Notes under the pieces: generated by a model | What the model was told of the DNA's origin: nothing | Databases searched by the model: none | The model's input: only the letters and a program-made list of their open reading frames with translations | Program-made: the position numbers and the translations under genes | Assembly: GCF_030265065.1 (NCBI RefSeq) | Contig: NC_080408.1 | Span: forward strand, 41,070,501-41,134,500 | Length of the DNA: 64,000 nucleotides | Reading direction: 5' to 3' | From: Corythoichthys intestinalis | Taxonomy: Eukaryota; Chordata; Actinopteri; Syngnathiformes; Syngnathidae | In this document: positions 10,526-22,400 of the stretch, one piece after another | How positions within the stretch are numbered: the first letter of the stretch is position 1 | Layout: every line of letters begins with the position of its first letter

Positions 10526-12153
10526 CAGTGCCTTGCAAAAGTATTCGGCCCCCTTGAATCTTGCAACCTTTCGCCACATTTCAGGCTTCAAACATAAAGA
10601 TATTAAATTTAATTTTTTTGTCAAGAATCAACAACAAGTGGGACACAATCGTGAAGTGGAACAACATTTATTGGATAATTTAAACTTTTTTAACAAATAA
10701 AAAACTGACAAGTGGGGCGTGCAATATTATTCGGCCCCTTTACTTTCAGTGCAGCAAACTCACTCCAGAAGTTCAGTGAGGATCTCTGAATGATCCAATG
10801 TTGTCCTAAATGGCCGATGATGATAAATAGAATCCACCTGTGTGTAATCAAGTCTCCGTATAAATGCACCGGGTCTGTGATAGTCTCAGGGTTCTGTTTA
10901 AAGTGCAGAGAGCATTATGAAAACCAAGGAACATACCAGGCAGGTCCGAGATACTGTTGTGGAGAAGTTTAAAGCCGGATTCGGATACATAAAGATTCCC
11001 AAGCTTTAAACATCTCAAGGAGCACTGTGCAAGCCATCATATTGAAATGGAAGGAGCATCAGACCACTGCAAATCTACCAAGACCCGGCCGTCCTTCCAA
11101 ACTTTCTTCTCAAACAAGGAGAAAACTGATCAGAGATGCAGCCAAGAGGCCCATGATCACTCTGGATGAACTGCAGAGATCTACAGCTGAGGTGGGAGAG
11201 TCTGTCCATAGGACAACAATCAGTCGTACACTGCACAAATCTGGCCTTTATGGAAGAGTGGCAAGAAGAAAGCCATTTCTCAAAGATATCCATAAAAAGT
11301 CTCGTTTAAAGTTTGCCACAAGCCACCTGGGAGACACACCAAACATGTGGAAGAAGGTGCTCCGGTCAGATGAAACCAAAATTGAACTTTTTGGCCACAA
11401 TGCAAAACGATATGTTTGGCGTAAAAGCAACACAGCTCATCACCCTGAACACACCATCCCCACTGTCAAACATGGTGGTGGCAGCATCATGGTTTGGGCC
11501 TGCTTTTCTTCAGCAGGGACAGGGAAGATGGTTAAAATTGACGGGAAGATGGATGCAGCCAAGTACAGGAACATTCTGGAAGAAAACCTGTTGGTATCTG
11601 CACAAGACCTGAGACTGGGACGGAGTTTTATCTTCCAACAGGACAATGATCCAAAACATAAAGCCAAATCTACAATGGAATGGTTAAAAAATAAACGTAT
11701 CCAGGTGTTAGAATGGCCAAGTCAAAGTCCAGACCTGAATCCAATCGAGAATCTGTGGAAAGAGCTGAAGACTGCTGTTCACAAACACTCTCCATCCAAC
11801 CTCACTGAGCTCGAGCTGTTTTGCAAGGAAGAATGGGCAAGAATGTCAGTCTCTCGATGTGCAAAACTGATAGAAACATACCCCAAGCGACTTGCAGCTG
11901 TAATTGGAGCAAAAGGTGGCGCTACAAAGTATTAACGCAAGGGGGCCGAATAATATTGCACGCCCCACTTTTCAGTTTTTTATTTGTTAAAAAAGTTTAA
12001 ATTATCCAATAAATGTTGTTCCACTTCATGATTGTGTCCCACTTGTTGTTGATTCTTGACAAAAAATTAAAATTTTATATCTTTATGTTTGAAGCCTGAA
12101 ATGTGGCGAAAGGTTGCAAGGTTCAAGGGGCCGAATACTTTTGCAAGGCACTG
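10526..12153 (+). mobile_element. Nearly intact Tc1-like transposon
   Basis: A 1628-bp element with TA on both sides (10524-10525, 12154-12155). The ends CAGTGCCTTGCAAAAGTATT and its inverse open long terminal inverted repeats of roughly 200 bp (about 10526-10740 and 11938-12153), a known layout in fish Tc1 elements. One transposase gene sits between them. The repeats are well preserved, so this insertion is young compared with the other Tc1 copies here, except perhaps the one at 36299. Confidence 0.95.
10917..11935 (+). pseudogene. Tc1-type transposase, one frameshift
   Basis: The protein would cut and paste the element at TA sites. The reading starts MKTKEHTRQVRDTVVEKF at 10917 and runs through a paired-like helix-turn-helix. 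It loses frame near 10996 by one missing base, then continues unbroken from at least 11027 to 11935 (302 residues): NLPRPGRPSKLS hinge, [10 protein letters not shown] (first Asp), HGGGSIMVWACF, FQQDNDPKHKA (second Asp), [13 protein letters not shown] (Glu), ending GGATKY. With the frame kept the protein would be about 340 residues, the family's usual size. No premature stop was seen in the long part. Confidence 0.93.
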
Positions 12154-12211
12154 TATATGTATGTATGTATATATATATATACCTGTATATATCATCATAT
12201 TTTTCAATATA

Positions 12212-12620
12212 CAGTGATACCTCTACCTATGAACGTCTCTACAGACAGAATTTTCAGGTTAAGACATGCCTCTACGGGAAAATATTGAAATATTGCCAAC
12301 TCCCAGAGTTTATTGAACGTAACATACTTATAGCTCCCCTGCCATTGGCTATTGCCTAGCATTCCTGGCACCCAGTTGACCAAGAGTGACCTCTACTGTA
12401 TGCGTGTGTGTATCCCAGCGTCCTCTTCATTCGCACCCCGACAGCTATACATAAGAGTATTAACTTTTATTCTTTCTTTTTACATTATACACAACACTGA
12501 GTTAATGTTTATTGTACAATAATCTAAGTGTAACATATATTTGTTACATGTTTTGATGCATGTCCATGCATTAGAAAAGATTTCTGTCTGAATTTTGGGG
12601 GGCTTGGAATGGATTCTGCG
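12212..12620. mobile_element. MITE fragment (left end)
   Basis: Begins CAGTGATACCTCTACCTATG next to TA and resembles the ends of the complete element at 22026-22563. The right end is missing: the sequence passes into a Tc1 fragment at about 12620. Confidence 0.5.
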
Positions 12621-13182
12621 CTGAACTCTTTGCGTCATCTATGGTGGACGGCCACTCCTAGGGAGAGAAGCAACAGTGCCAAACTCCCCAATTGTAGACA
12701 ACTTCTCTGACTGTCGATTGATGAACATCCAGACTTTTAGAGATGGTTTTGTATCCTTTCCCAGACTTATACAAATCAACAATCCTTGATCGCAGGTCTT
12801 CAGACAGCTCTTTTGACCGAGCCATGATATACATCAGACAATGCTTCTCATAAAGACAATTCTTACCAGGTGTGTGTCTTATTGTGGGCAGGAGAGCTTT
12901 AAACCACTCATCAGTGATTGGGCACACACCTGCCTTAAAATGTTTGGTAAAAATTGGTTTCAATTGCTCTTTAAGTCTCCTCAGGCAGGGGTTCACTAAC
13001 TTATTTTTCCCCCTTCTGTCATTGTTTGCATGCTATCCTCATTAAAATATCAAAACCTATAAATGTTTTGGAGGTTTTAGTTAAAGCAGATATTGTTTTT
13101 ACATCTGTGTGATTTTGACAAAGATCAGATCACATTTGAAGGTGGTTTTATGCAGAAATGTGAGAAATTCTGAAAGGTTATT
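12620..13182 (-). mobile_element. Tc1-like fragment (transposase N-terminus and terminal repeat)
   Basis: The minus strand reads MARSKELSEDLRSRIVDLYKSGKGYKTISKSLDVHQSTVREVVYNWG (12663-12824, given here in part of its length as separate motifs: MARSKELSEDL, GKGYKTISKSL, QSTVREVVYNWG), the helix-turn-helix N-terminus of a Tc1 transposase. It is the same family as the element at 16577-17607. The catalytic part is missing, and the outermost ~25 bases of the terminal repeat at 13182 are gone. Confidence 0.85.
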
Positions 13183-13338
13183 ATACTTATCTGCCGAATT
13201 TCTCAAGAGATATTTTTTCATAATTTAATTTGTAATATACCACAAAACTTTCTAAAGGGTTTTGATTCCTGTCGTGAATTGCTCAAGTCTGCTAGTTATT
13301 GACAAATGACCCATCATGGTGGCAAAGCACTGCTCATT

Positions 13339-13455
13339 CATTCATCTTTGAACCATATATCCTCATGAGTGTAGCGGGGTGCTGGAGCCTATCACAGCGA
13401 ATAACAGGCAGGGGGCAAGGTACACCTTGAACTGTTGCCAGCCAGTCGCAGGGCA
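13339..13455 (+). repeat. Dispersed fish repeat (SINE/LINE-tail type)
   Basis: Contains the string GGTGCTGGAGCCTATC, CAGGGGGCAAGGTACACC and TTGCCAGCCAGTCGCAGGGC, a segment met very often in teleost genomes as the end of a retroposed repeat. I recognise it as a common repeat but cannot name the family with certainty. Confidence 0.55.
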
Positions 13456-14561
13456 AAGCACTACTTTTGTGAAAATGTAGGTCCTCAAGTTGATTCAACA
13501 TGTTCCACCATGTTCCATGTTAGCACCAAGATGCCACATGATGGCACCAAAGAAATAGTAATATGGCCTCGCCTGTGGCAAATTACTTGTTGGGTATGGT
13601 TATCCCCGCTCATCTGTCCTCTACAATCCCCAATCATGTTTCTATTTCATTTTCCTGCCAAGATAGATAAAGACATACAGTATTTGTTTTTGATGAGCTC
13701 TTCAGTGGGAGGACACATCGGAGCAATTAGTAAAATGAATCCCCCGCCTGTCACAGGCACTTTTGCGGGTCGCTGCTTTTCAGAGTGGCTGGCGGTCTTC
13801 CGCCTTTAACCCTTGGCTCTGTTGGCCCACCCGTCGCCACATGGCCAGAAAAATGTGCAAAACAACACATACTGTAGTAACATTCAGTTTGCAGTTTTTC
13901 TCATCTGACCAATGATGGGTCAATCGGACAACCATTTAGTTGACGGTGTCCTTCTAACTCCTTCATTTTCAATATCTGATATTCAAATAGCCTACTGTAG
14001 TAAATTTTTATGAGAAAAATTTGGGTTTTGTTTTTGGAATAAAGTCCTACTATACCACAAATAAAGAGAAAATATTAGCTCCAATTATTCAAAAGTTATC
14101 TTAAAATTAGCTCATTCAGTGCCAGACCAGGTCACAGAGTAAGTACTAGTGGTAGTTAGTAAAAGAGGAAAATTGATATTGAAAACACTTGTTGACGGCA
14201 ATAAAAATTCAATCCATTTCAACTTGGAGGAGCTGGAAGTGGTCGCTGCCAGTTAAAATGGATTGGACATCTATTGCCATCACTAGTAGCCCGAGAGTTA
14301 AGTTATGTGAAGTGACAAGAGATTTAAAAAATATGACACAAAAAATGCATGAATAATATTCCCAGAGCAAATTAAACACAGGCCGCACTTATTTGAATTT
14401 GTCTTAATCTTTTTTTAATTGTATTTTATTTTTTAAAGGTTTCATTTTTAATAAATTAATTGTATTTTTTTTCTCATAAAATGTTTTATATGTTATTACT
14501 CCAGGCTTTATTTTCATTTGCATTTCTTCTTCACTTATCATTTTAAAAATGGTCCTTAAAT
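13456..14561. other. Intergenic, no gene
   Basis: Low-complexity AT-rich stretches and one copy of the short dispersed motif containing ATTGGACATCTATTGCC at about 14209-14292. A 124-codon frame at 13435-13809 has no family resemblance. Confidence 0.5.
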
Positions 14562-16402
14562 TACTGTATTTTCCGCATTACAAGGCACCTAAAAGCCTTC
14601 AATTTTCTAAAAAGCTGTTAGTCCGCCTTGTAATTCGATGACCTTGTATATGGATCAAAGTTAGCGAATTATGGTATGAAATTCTCTTCAACGCAGCTTC
14701 ATCTAGTGGATGCATAATGTAACCCAAACAACGACTTCTACTGCACCTTAAAATGCATTGTGCCTTATACAGTGAGGAGCAGAGGTATTTGCACCCTTGT
14801 TATTTTGCAAGTTCACCCACTTAGGAAATACGTAGGTAGAGGTCTGAAATTTCAATCATAGATGCATTTCCACTTATAGAGACAAGATCTATAAAATAAA
14901 ATAAAAATCCAGAACTCACGTACGATTTTTCAATAATTTATTTGTAATTTAGTAGGGTTCATAAGTTGTAAAAACAGTGCTAATATTAAGTGCAAATGCC
15001 TTTGTTTGCCATTACAGAGGTCAGATGCTCTCTGTAGTTCTCCACTAGGTTTTCACATATTGAAACAGGGATTTTGGCCCATTCCTCCACACAAATCTTT
15101 TCTAGATCTGTCAGGTTTCGAGGCTGTCGTGGAGAAACACAAAGTTTCTGCTCCATCCAAAGATTTTCTATTCTATTGAGGTCTAGACAGTGGCTAGGCC
15201 ACTCCAGAACCTTGGTATGCTTTTTATGCAGCCACTCCTTGGTCAGCTTGGCTGTGTGCTTCGGATCATTTTAATGTTGGAAGATCCAACCACGACTCAT
15301 CTTCAAGTCTCTGACTGAGGGAATGAGGTTGTGGCTCAAAATCTGACATACATTTCACCATTCATTCTCTACTTTATACAGGACATTTGTCCTCTCCCCT
15401 TTGCCAAACAGCAGCCCCAAAGCATGAGGCATCCACCCCACTACTTCACAGTGGGGATGGTGTTCTTGGGATTGTACTCATCCTTCTTTTTCCTCCACAC
15501 ACGACGAGTAAAGTTTACACCCAAAAGTTCTACTTTGGTCTCATCTGACCACATGACTTTCTCCCATGACCCCTCTGCATCATTCAGATTTACTGGCTTC
15601 AACAGGGGAACCTTCTGAGCAATGCATGATTTTAAACCTTTGGACCGTAGTGTTCTATTGACAGTAGCCTTTGAAACTATGCATCCAATGACTCTCATTG
15701 GATGACCGCCAATGACTCTCTTCAGGTCATTGACCAGCTCCCGCAGTGCAGTTCTAGGCTGAACCTGCCCTGACTTATCACATCATGAGTGATGCCCCAC
15801 GAGGAGAGATTTTACATGGAGCCCCAGTCCGAGGTAGATTAATTAATAGTCATGTTTAGCCTTTTCCATTTTCTACCAATTGCTGCAACTGTTGATTTAT
15901 TCCTTTTCCAGCTTTGTGGAGCTCAACAATTTTTTTCTGTTGTGTCTTTCGAAAGGTCTCTAGTCTTGCCCATGGTAGCGGTTAGATTATGACTGACTGT
16001 GGGGTGCGCAGGCGAAAATAATGAGCTCAAACGGGTGGTGGGTGGGTGCTTACTCATGGGGTGAAGGTGGAACTTTTTTAAGGTAGACTGACAATTCTTT
16101 GATTATCATAATTATTGCTGATTCTCAGGGGTACAAATACTTATGAACCCCAGTAAATAACAAATAAATTATTTGAAAAATCATACAATGTGATTTCTGG
16201 ATTTTTTTTTAAATTATGTCTCTATGAGTGTAAATGCATCTATGATTGAAATTTCATACCTCTACCAATTTTCTAAGTGGGTGAACTTTCAAAATCACAA
16301 GGGGTGCAAATACTTCTGCTCGTCGCTATATGAAAAGAGTTTTGAAATAGGCCATTCATTGGAAGTGCGCCTTATATTTTGATGCACCTTATAGTGTGGA
16401 AT
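14562..16402. mobile_element. MITE interrupted by a Tc1 element
   Basis: Left part 14562-14769 opens TACTGTATTTTCCGCATTAC and right part 16329-16402 closes ATGCACCTTATAGTGTGG, an inverted pair known from fish MITEs with ends like 'tattttccgcactataaggcgc'. The gap between the parts is exactly the Tc1 element at 14770-16328, whose TA duplication joins them. Confidence 0.65.
14770..16328 (-). mobile_element. Old Tc1-like transposon inserted in a MITE
   Basis: Ends CAGTGAGGAGCAGAGGTATT and the inverse at 16302-16328, with TA on each side. The minus strand carries a Tc1 transposase in pieces: 15441-15698 gives TVNRTLRSKGLKS, SWEKVMWSDETKVELLGV (first catalytic Asp) and NTIPTVK; the downstream HGGG, DNDPKHT and PIENLW regions lie at 15100-15440 in shifted frames. 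Many changes, so clearly dead and older than the copies at 10526 and 36299. Confidence 0.85.
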
Positions 16403-16474
16403 AATATAAATTTGATAAAATAAATAAATAATTAAATTGATTAATAAATGTATTCAAAATTATAAATAATAATG

Positions 16475-16480
16475 CATATG

Positions 16481-16515
<35 letters not shown>

Positions 16516-16516
16516 G
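16475..16516. repeat. (AT)n microsatellite
   Basis: Two runs of AT/TA dinucleotides broken by one G, next to a G run and a T run. Simple repeat. Confidence 0.9.
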
Positions 16517-16576
16517 GGGGGTTTTTTTCCCCCTTTTTTTTCGCCCATTCCAAAATAAATGCGGGTACCACTTATG

Positions 16577-17607
16577 CTACAATTGGATTTCAAATGGGGG
16601 CCACAATATATTAGCCCATAGGCAGCAATTAATATTTCCATTACTGATTGCAAGTTGTCCAGGCCCTGAGGCAACAAAACAGCCCCAAATCATGATGTTC
16701 CCTCCACCATGCTTCACGGTGGGTATGAGGTGTTGATGTTGGTGAGCTGTTCCATTTTTTCTCCACACATGACGTTGCGTGTTATTCCCAAACAATTCAA
16801 CTTTGGCTTCATCAGTCCACAAAATATTTTGCCACAGCTTCTGTGGAGTGTCCAAGCGCCTTTTTGCGAACATTAAACAAGCAACAATGTTTTTTTTAGA
16901 CAGCAGTGGCTTTCTCCGTGGAGTTTTACATATGCTTGATGTGTGCACAGAGATATTGGACTGTGCTAATGATTTCTGTAAGTCTTTAACAGATAGTCTA
17001 GGGTTCTTTTTTACCTTTCTGAGTATTCTGAACTGAACTCTTCGCGTCATCTTTGGTGGACGGCCACTCCTTGGGAGAGAAGCAACAGTACCAAGCTCCC
17101 CAATTGTAGACAGCTTCTCTGACTGTCGATTGATGAACATCCAGACTTTTAGAGATGGTTTTATATCCTTTCCCAGCTTTATACAAATCAACAATCCTTG
17201 ATCGCAGGTCTTCAGACAGCTCTTTTGACCGAGCCATGATGCACATCAGACAATGCTTCTCATCAAGACATTTCTTACCAGGTGTGTTTTATGGTGGGCA
17301 GGGCAGCTTTAAACCACTCATCGGTGATTTGGCACACACCTGACTTAAAATGTTTGGTAAAAATTGGTTTCAACTGCTCTTTAAGTCTCGTTAGGCAGAG
17401 TTCACTTACCTCTTTTTCCCCCTTCTGTCATTGTTTGCATGCTATCCTCATTAAAATATGAAAACTATAAATGTTTGGGTGGCTTTAGCTAAAGCAGACA
17501 CTGTATTTTCATCTGTGTGATTTTGAAAAAGATCAAATCATATTTAATGGTGATTTTATGCAGAAATGTGAGAAATTACAAAATTCAGATACTTTTTCAT
17601 ACCACTG
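16577..17607 (-). mobile_element. Tc1-like element, left side truncated
   Basis: Minus strand, same family as 12620-13182. The right terminal repeat ends TTTTTCATACCACTG at 17607. The transposase starts near 17237 with MARSKELSEDLRSRIVDLYK and continues in a second frame (16577-17194) through SLPRSGRPPKMTRR, LWQNILWTDEAKVELFG (first Asp), HGGGNIMIWGCF and ANIL, where it stops matching. The second Asp, the Glu and the other terminal repeat are missing. At least one frameshift (near 17000-17090) separates the parts. Confidence 0.85.
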
Positions 17608-17705
17608 CAGATATGCTGTATGTTGCTGACTTGATAGTTTGAATAACATACTACCAAATTGTGTTTCTGAACTAGTTTTGATAAGTGGTAGCATATACTA
17701 TACAT

Positions 17706-18148
17706 CAGGGGTCCCCAAACCTTTTCCTGTGAGGGCCACATAACTTTTCCCTTCTCTGATGAGGGGCCGTGGTCAGTTTGTAACAGAAAAAGTGTGACGA
17801 TTGCAGGAGTGCCTTAATGTAAAAATGTATTGTTTTTCAGAAAGCCACAATCAAATAACCCATTCTGGATTCTTCACGGAACAAAAGTAAATAATAATAT
17901 AATATAATATAATATAATATAATATAATATAATATAATATAATATAATATAATATAATATAATATAATAACACTACTAATTAAAAAGATAATAACCAAAT
18001 AACCCTCTCTGGGTTCTTCACAGAAAAAAGCCAGGAAATAAATAACACTATTGAAAGAAAAAAAAAAAAATCAAAATGCTCTCTGGTATTGTTCAGGTGG
18101 CCAGACCTAATGTGGAGACGGGCCGGGGCCTTAGTTTGGGGACCCCTG
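17706..18148. mobile_element. hAT-type MITE with TAATA expansion
   Basis: Ends CAGGGGTCCCCAAAC and GTTTGGGGACCCCTG are perfect inverses. The flanks CTATACAT (17698-17705) and CTGTACAT (18149-18156) match at 7 of 8 bases, the hAT pattern. A pentamer array (AATAT)n fills 17888-17970. No coding capacity. Confidence 0.85.
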
Positions 18149-18156
18149 CTGTACAT

Positions 18157-19035
18157 GATATTCTTGTGGAACAGAAAAAAAAAAGGGGGGGGGGGGGGGG
18201 TTGTTGCCCTATGAGCGGAAACAGAAATTGCTGTCTAAAAATGATGTTCATGCTGTAAGCCAAACAATTGCTAAGGTATTTTTCATTCACAAAGCAAAAC
18301 ATTTAAAAGTGTACCACACTACTTGCAACTTTTGTGCTTAACAATGCGATTAATCGAGATTGGTCAGTGCCTAAACCTGAAATCTTAGCACGGGTTCAGG
18401 AGCACAAACATTCAACATTGTTGCTTTTTCCTGTTTACAACTTGGTAAAGTTTCAACTAATCAACTGCAATTTTCGAAGTGTAATATGTATCAAAGCATG
18501 AGTCATAATGACAGTACATTCTCAAAGTGTGATCACGCACGTGTCAGATCAATTCAATGACATGTGCATCTACCAAACTGTTTGTGACTTTGGTATACAG
18601 TTCCTCTCTCACTCTCGTTCCCTCCCACATCAGAGTCGGGGTCTCCAGGTGCATGCGACTATTTCTTTCTCAAGAGTTGTTGTTTTACCTCGTTTCACTC
18701 TGCCCGCTCTGACCGACATAGCACACAATAATTAATTAGTGCTCATCCTTGTGGTTAATGAGTGACTCCCTTTGTCCAACCTCTCACACCAATTGATTTT
18801 TTTTTTTAAACTAAAACACTAGATTGGACCTAAACGTGAGGATTATTTAAGACATCTAGTGCTCTACTTTTTTGTAAGGGTTCAAAGCTCACTATCAAAA
18901 GGTAGGACGTTCTCTTCAAGTTGTGGAGTTTACTGGGTGAGGGGCTGGAGGAGGTCTTTTCAATTCCTCATTAATTCAGTGTGGCCCTTTCAGTTTTGCA
19001 AAGCCCGCCCACTGACCATTATCAGCCCTCAGGCC
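18157..19035. other. Upstream region of aqp1
   Basis: No gene or element recognised. G and A homopolymers at 18176-18200. 18600-18720 is pyrimidine-rich. The last few hundred bases presumably hold aqp1 control sequence, but no factor site can be supported beyond the TATA-like box listed separately. Confidence 0.45.
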
Positions 19036-19042
19036 TTAAATA
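19036..19042 (+). promoter_or_regulatory. aqp1: TATA-like box of aqp1
   Basis: TTAAATA lies 67 bases before the aqp1 start codon in otherwise GC-rich sequence. Transcription would then begin near 19065-19070 with a 5' leader of about 40 bases. Inferred from position and sequence only. Confidence 0.4.
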
Positions 19043-19108
19043 CGCCGCCGCTAGCTTTTTGTCTATAAACACACAGACCAGCCTCGTACTTTGCAGCCAC
19101 ACGTCGTC

Positions 19109-19465
19109 ATGAGAGAGTTTAAGAGCAAGGCTTTCTGGAGGGCCGTCCTGGCCGAACTGGTGGGCATGACACTCTTCATCTTCCTCAGCATCGCGGCGGC
19201 CATCGGCAAACCAACCGACCCGGGTCAGGAGGTCAAGGTGTCGCTGGCCTTCGGGCTGGCCATTGCCACGCTGGCGCAGAGCCTGGGCCACATCAGCGGC
19301 GCTCACCTCAACCCGGCCGTCACGCTGGGCATGCTCGCCAGCTGCCAGATCAGCGTGTTCCGGGCCATCATGTACATCGTGGCGCAGATGATGGGCTCGG
19401 CACTCGCCAGTGTCATTCTGTACGGTGCACGGCCCGCCGACACAAATGCCCTCGGCCTCAATGCG
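19109..19465 (+). CDS. aqp1: aqp1 exon 1
   Basis: Encodes residues 1-119: the cytoplasmic start, spans 1-3 and the first NPA half-helix. The donor is GTCAGT after the codon for Ala119. GC-rich compared with the surrounding intergenic DNA. Confidence 0.96.
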
Positions 19466-22400
19466 GTCAGTACCGAGATTTACACGTCTTTTCGAATAAA
19501 TGAGATGTTAATGATGATGATAATATATTACATATATATTATGAATTATTAATATATTAAAAATACAATCTTGAAAAATATCTGAATTATATTTTTTGTA
19601 AAAATTGTATTGTAAAAAAGGTGAAAAAAATCAATATAGGAATACTACTAAGATAATGAAGTTTGAGATTGTATTTATTTATTTATTTATTTTAATTAGC
19701 AAAACCAATCTGAACTTTTGAACTCTTGGTAATATGAGGTAAATGAAGCCTGGGCAGTACTGTGGATGGCCACATAATCTCTACACAAGAGCTTTTGCAA
19801 CTTTATGAGAAGTCATCATATTATGAGGGGAAATTTTTTTTAAAGAACGTTCAGTTTTAAGAGAAAATAAAATTTAAAAGGCTACAATTGACACTTTTTT
19901 TTAACAAGTAAAGGTGTCATTTCAAAAGAATACGTTTCAATGTTTGAGAATAAAGTTATATTACGGCAAAATAAAAAATAGAGAATTATGAGGAGTCATT
20001 CCTACATTTAGGGGTGCCCTAACTCTGTCCCGTGGACCATTAATGGCCCGATATAGCATTTGATCTAGTCGGCCATGTAATCCTAAAAACAAGAAAAACC
20101 TGTAATAAAGATCACATTTGGTGTGGTCCTTGTTTCTCTGTCTTGCTGTTATTGCATTCTTGAACATGTAATGAGTTAAAGTTCCTGCTGCCTTTGCAGC
20201 CGGTCGCATCAGCAGCTGGCATGGAGAGATATCTGTCTTCTGCTAGTTTTGGTAAGAGTATTAGAAACCCTTAAAGTGGCTTTTGGGTTGTTGTTTTTTT
20301 TAGCTTAGCAAGGACCTCACCCCCAGTCAGGGTGTGGGCATCGAGCTCCTGGCAACTTTCCAGCTGGTGCTGTGTGTCATCGCCGTGACTGATAAAAGAC
20401 GACGCGACGTCACCGGCTCAGCGCCGTTGGCCATTGGTCTCTCCGTATGCCTGGGACACTTGGCGGCAGTGAGTAGAGGTTCCTCAGTGTGTTGCTTGTC
20501 TTGAAAAATGGAAACTAAGGGTTTTGTGTGTATATTGGTGATTCTAGATCAGCTTCACGGGCTGCGGCATCAACCCAGCACGTACCTTTGGTCCAGCTTT
20601 GGTTATGAATGACTTCGCTAACCACTGGGTATGTGAGAGCCAAGAATCACAAATAAAATTTGACTACATATAGGAACACTTTTTTTTTTTTTCATTTTAG
20701 GTCTGTTTTTAACAAATTTTTAGGGCATTAAATCCAAAACTGATCTCAGTTTTTCTCTGAACAAGAGGTTTTTAAACAACAGGATCCCTTTTTTCCCATA
20801 ATGAAAATGAAAAACACTGTACTTAATTATTTAGCTGCTATTGATGGCAAAAAAGGTCCAATTCATTTTAAAGGGAAGGTCAGAGCCAGCCCCTTCAAGC
20901 CAAAATGGACTGGAATAGTTATTGTTGTTAATAGTAATTTTTTTTTTTCCCATATAAATCTTTTACAAATTACTACAACAGATAATCTGTGAAAACTATA
21001 CATATACCTAGGCTGGCAGTGAATAAGTTAACACATTTGCATGTTTTATTTAAAAAATAAATTTTAATAATTTAAAAATTGACATACAATGATATACTGT
21101 CTAAAAGAAATAGTTGTGACTTCAACGGTTATATACCGTAATTTTCGGACTATACTAGTAAGCCGCTACTTTTTTCCTTCATTTTGAATCCTGTGGTTTA
21201 TAGTCCAGTGCGGCTTGTTTGAAGATTTTTTTATGGTTAATAGGTAACACTGTATTTGACAGGGGCGTCATAAGACTGTCATAAGACCGTCAAAATTATG
21301 ACATGACACTATCATGGGCATTACTGAATGCTCATGACAGATGTCATTAAGTGTCATCCGGCAAATTATGTCGTTAACTCCATTTATGTCCAGCTTGGAT
21401 CGTTTACATCCATTCAAATGTGAGATAATTTGCTGGATAACACTAAATTACATCTGTTATAAGCATTCATTAATGCTCATGACAGTGAGTGTGATGTCAT
21501 AATTATGATTGTCTAATGACAATCTTATGGCGCCACTGTCAAATAAAGTGTTACCAAATAACATAAATAAAAATTAATGGAACAACTGGAACAGTAACTG
21601 AAAAAATAATTAGCACAGAACATGAATTTTGATTGTTATTTACGTCTGTAGCGCTGTAATGCATGCTAGGAGGCATGTTGGACAACAACAGTGTTGACAG
21701 CAGGTGACAGCAAAGGTTGATTGTCTCCCCAAGGGAGCAGTGATGGCCAAATGAAACTTCTTGAAGCAATGAAGCTTTGCAACCAATTGCTTCAAAGTTT
21801 CATGGTGGTTCATTTGGTCGTACGACAGTCGTATGATGCTGCTGTCAAATAAAGTGTTATCGGTTAATATCTTTTGGTGTAAATATCCCATAATAGAGAG
21901 AGGCCAGCTGCGGCTTATAGTCCAGTGCGGCTTATCTGTATACAAGTGCCATTTTCGTGCCAAATTTGGTGGGTGGCGGCTTATAGTCAGGTGCGGCTTA
22001 TATTGCGAAAATTACGGTAATGCTACAGTTGTACCTCTAGTTATGAAATTAATTGGTTCTAAAAGTAGTTTCGTAGCTTGAAAATTCTGTAAGTAGAGAT
22101 GGGTTTTCCATGTAAATGCCCTAATCTGTTCCAAGCCTCCTAAAATTCATACATACTAATGTAACTCTTTGATAATGCATAAAAATGCATCAAAATATGT
22201 AACAGATACATGTACAATTAGATTATTGCACAATACACATCAACTCAGAGTTTTGTATAATGTAAAAAAAAAAAAAAAGAATTTAGTAAAGAATAAAAGT
22301 TAATACATTTATGTAAAGCTGTCAGGACACGAGGGGCGAATAACGAGGGTGCTCAAATGCACACATACACATACAGTAGAGATCTCTCTCAGCCAAATGG

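Noticed and set aside
13435-13809. 124-codon + frame
   Set aside because: Starts inside the dispersed repeat at 13339-13455 and shows no protein family features.
19022-19306. Minus-strand frame across aqp1 exon 1
   Set aside because: Shadow of the GC-rich aqp1 coding strand.
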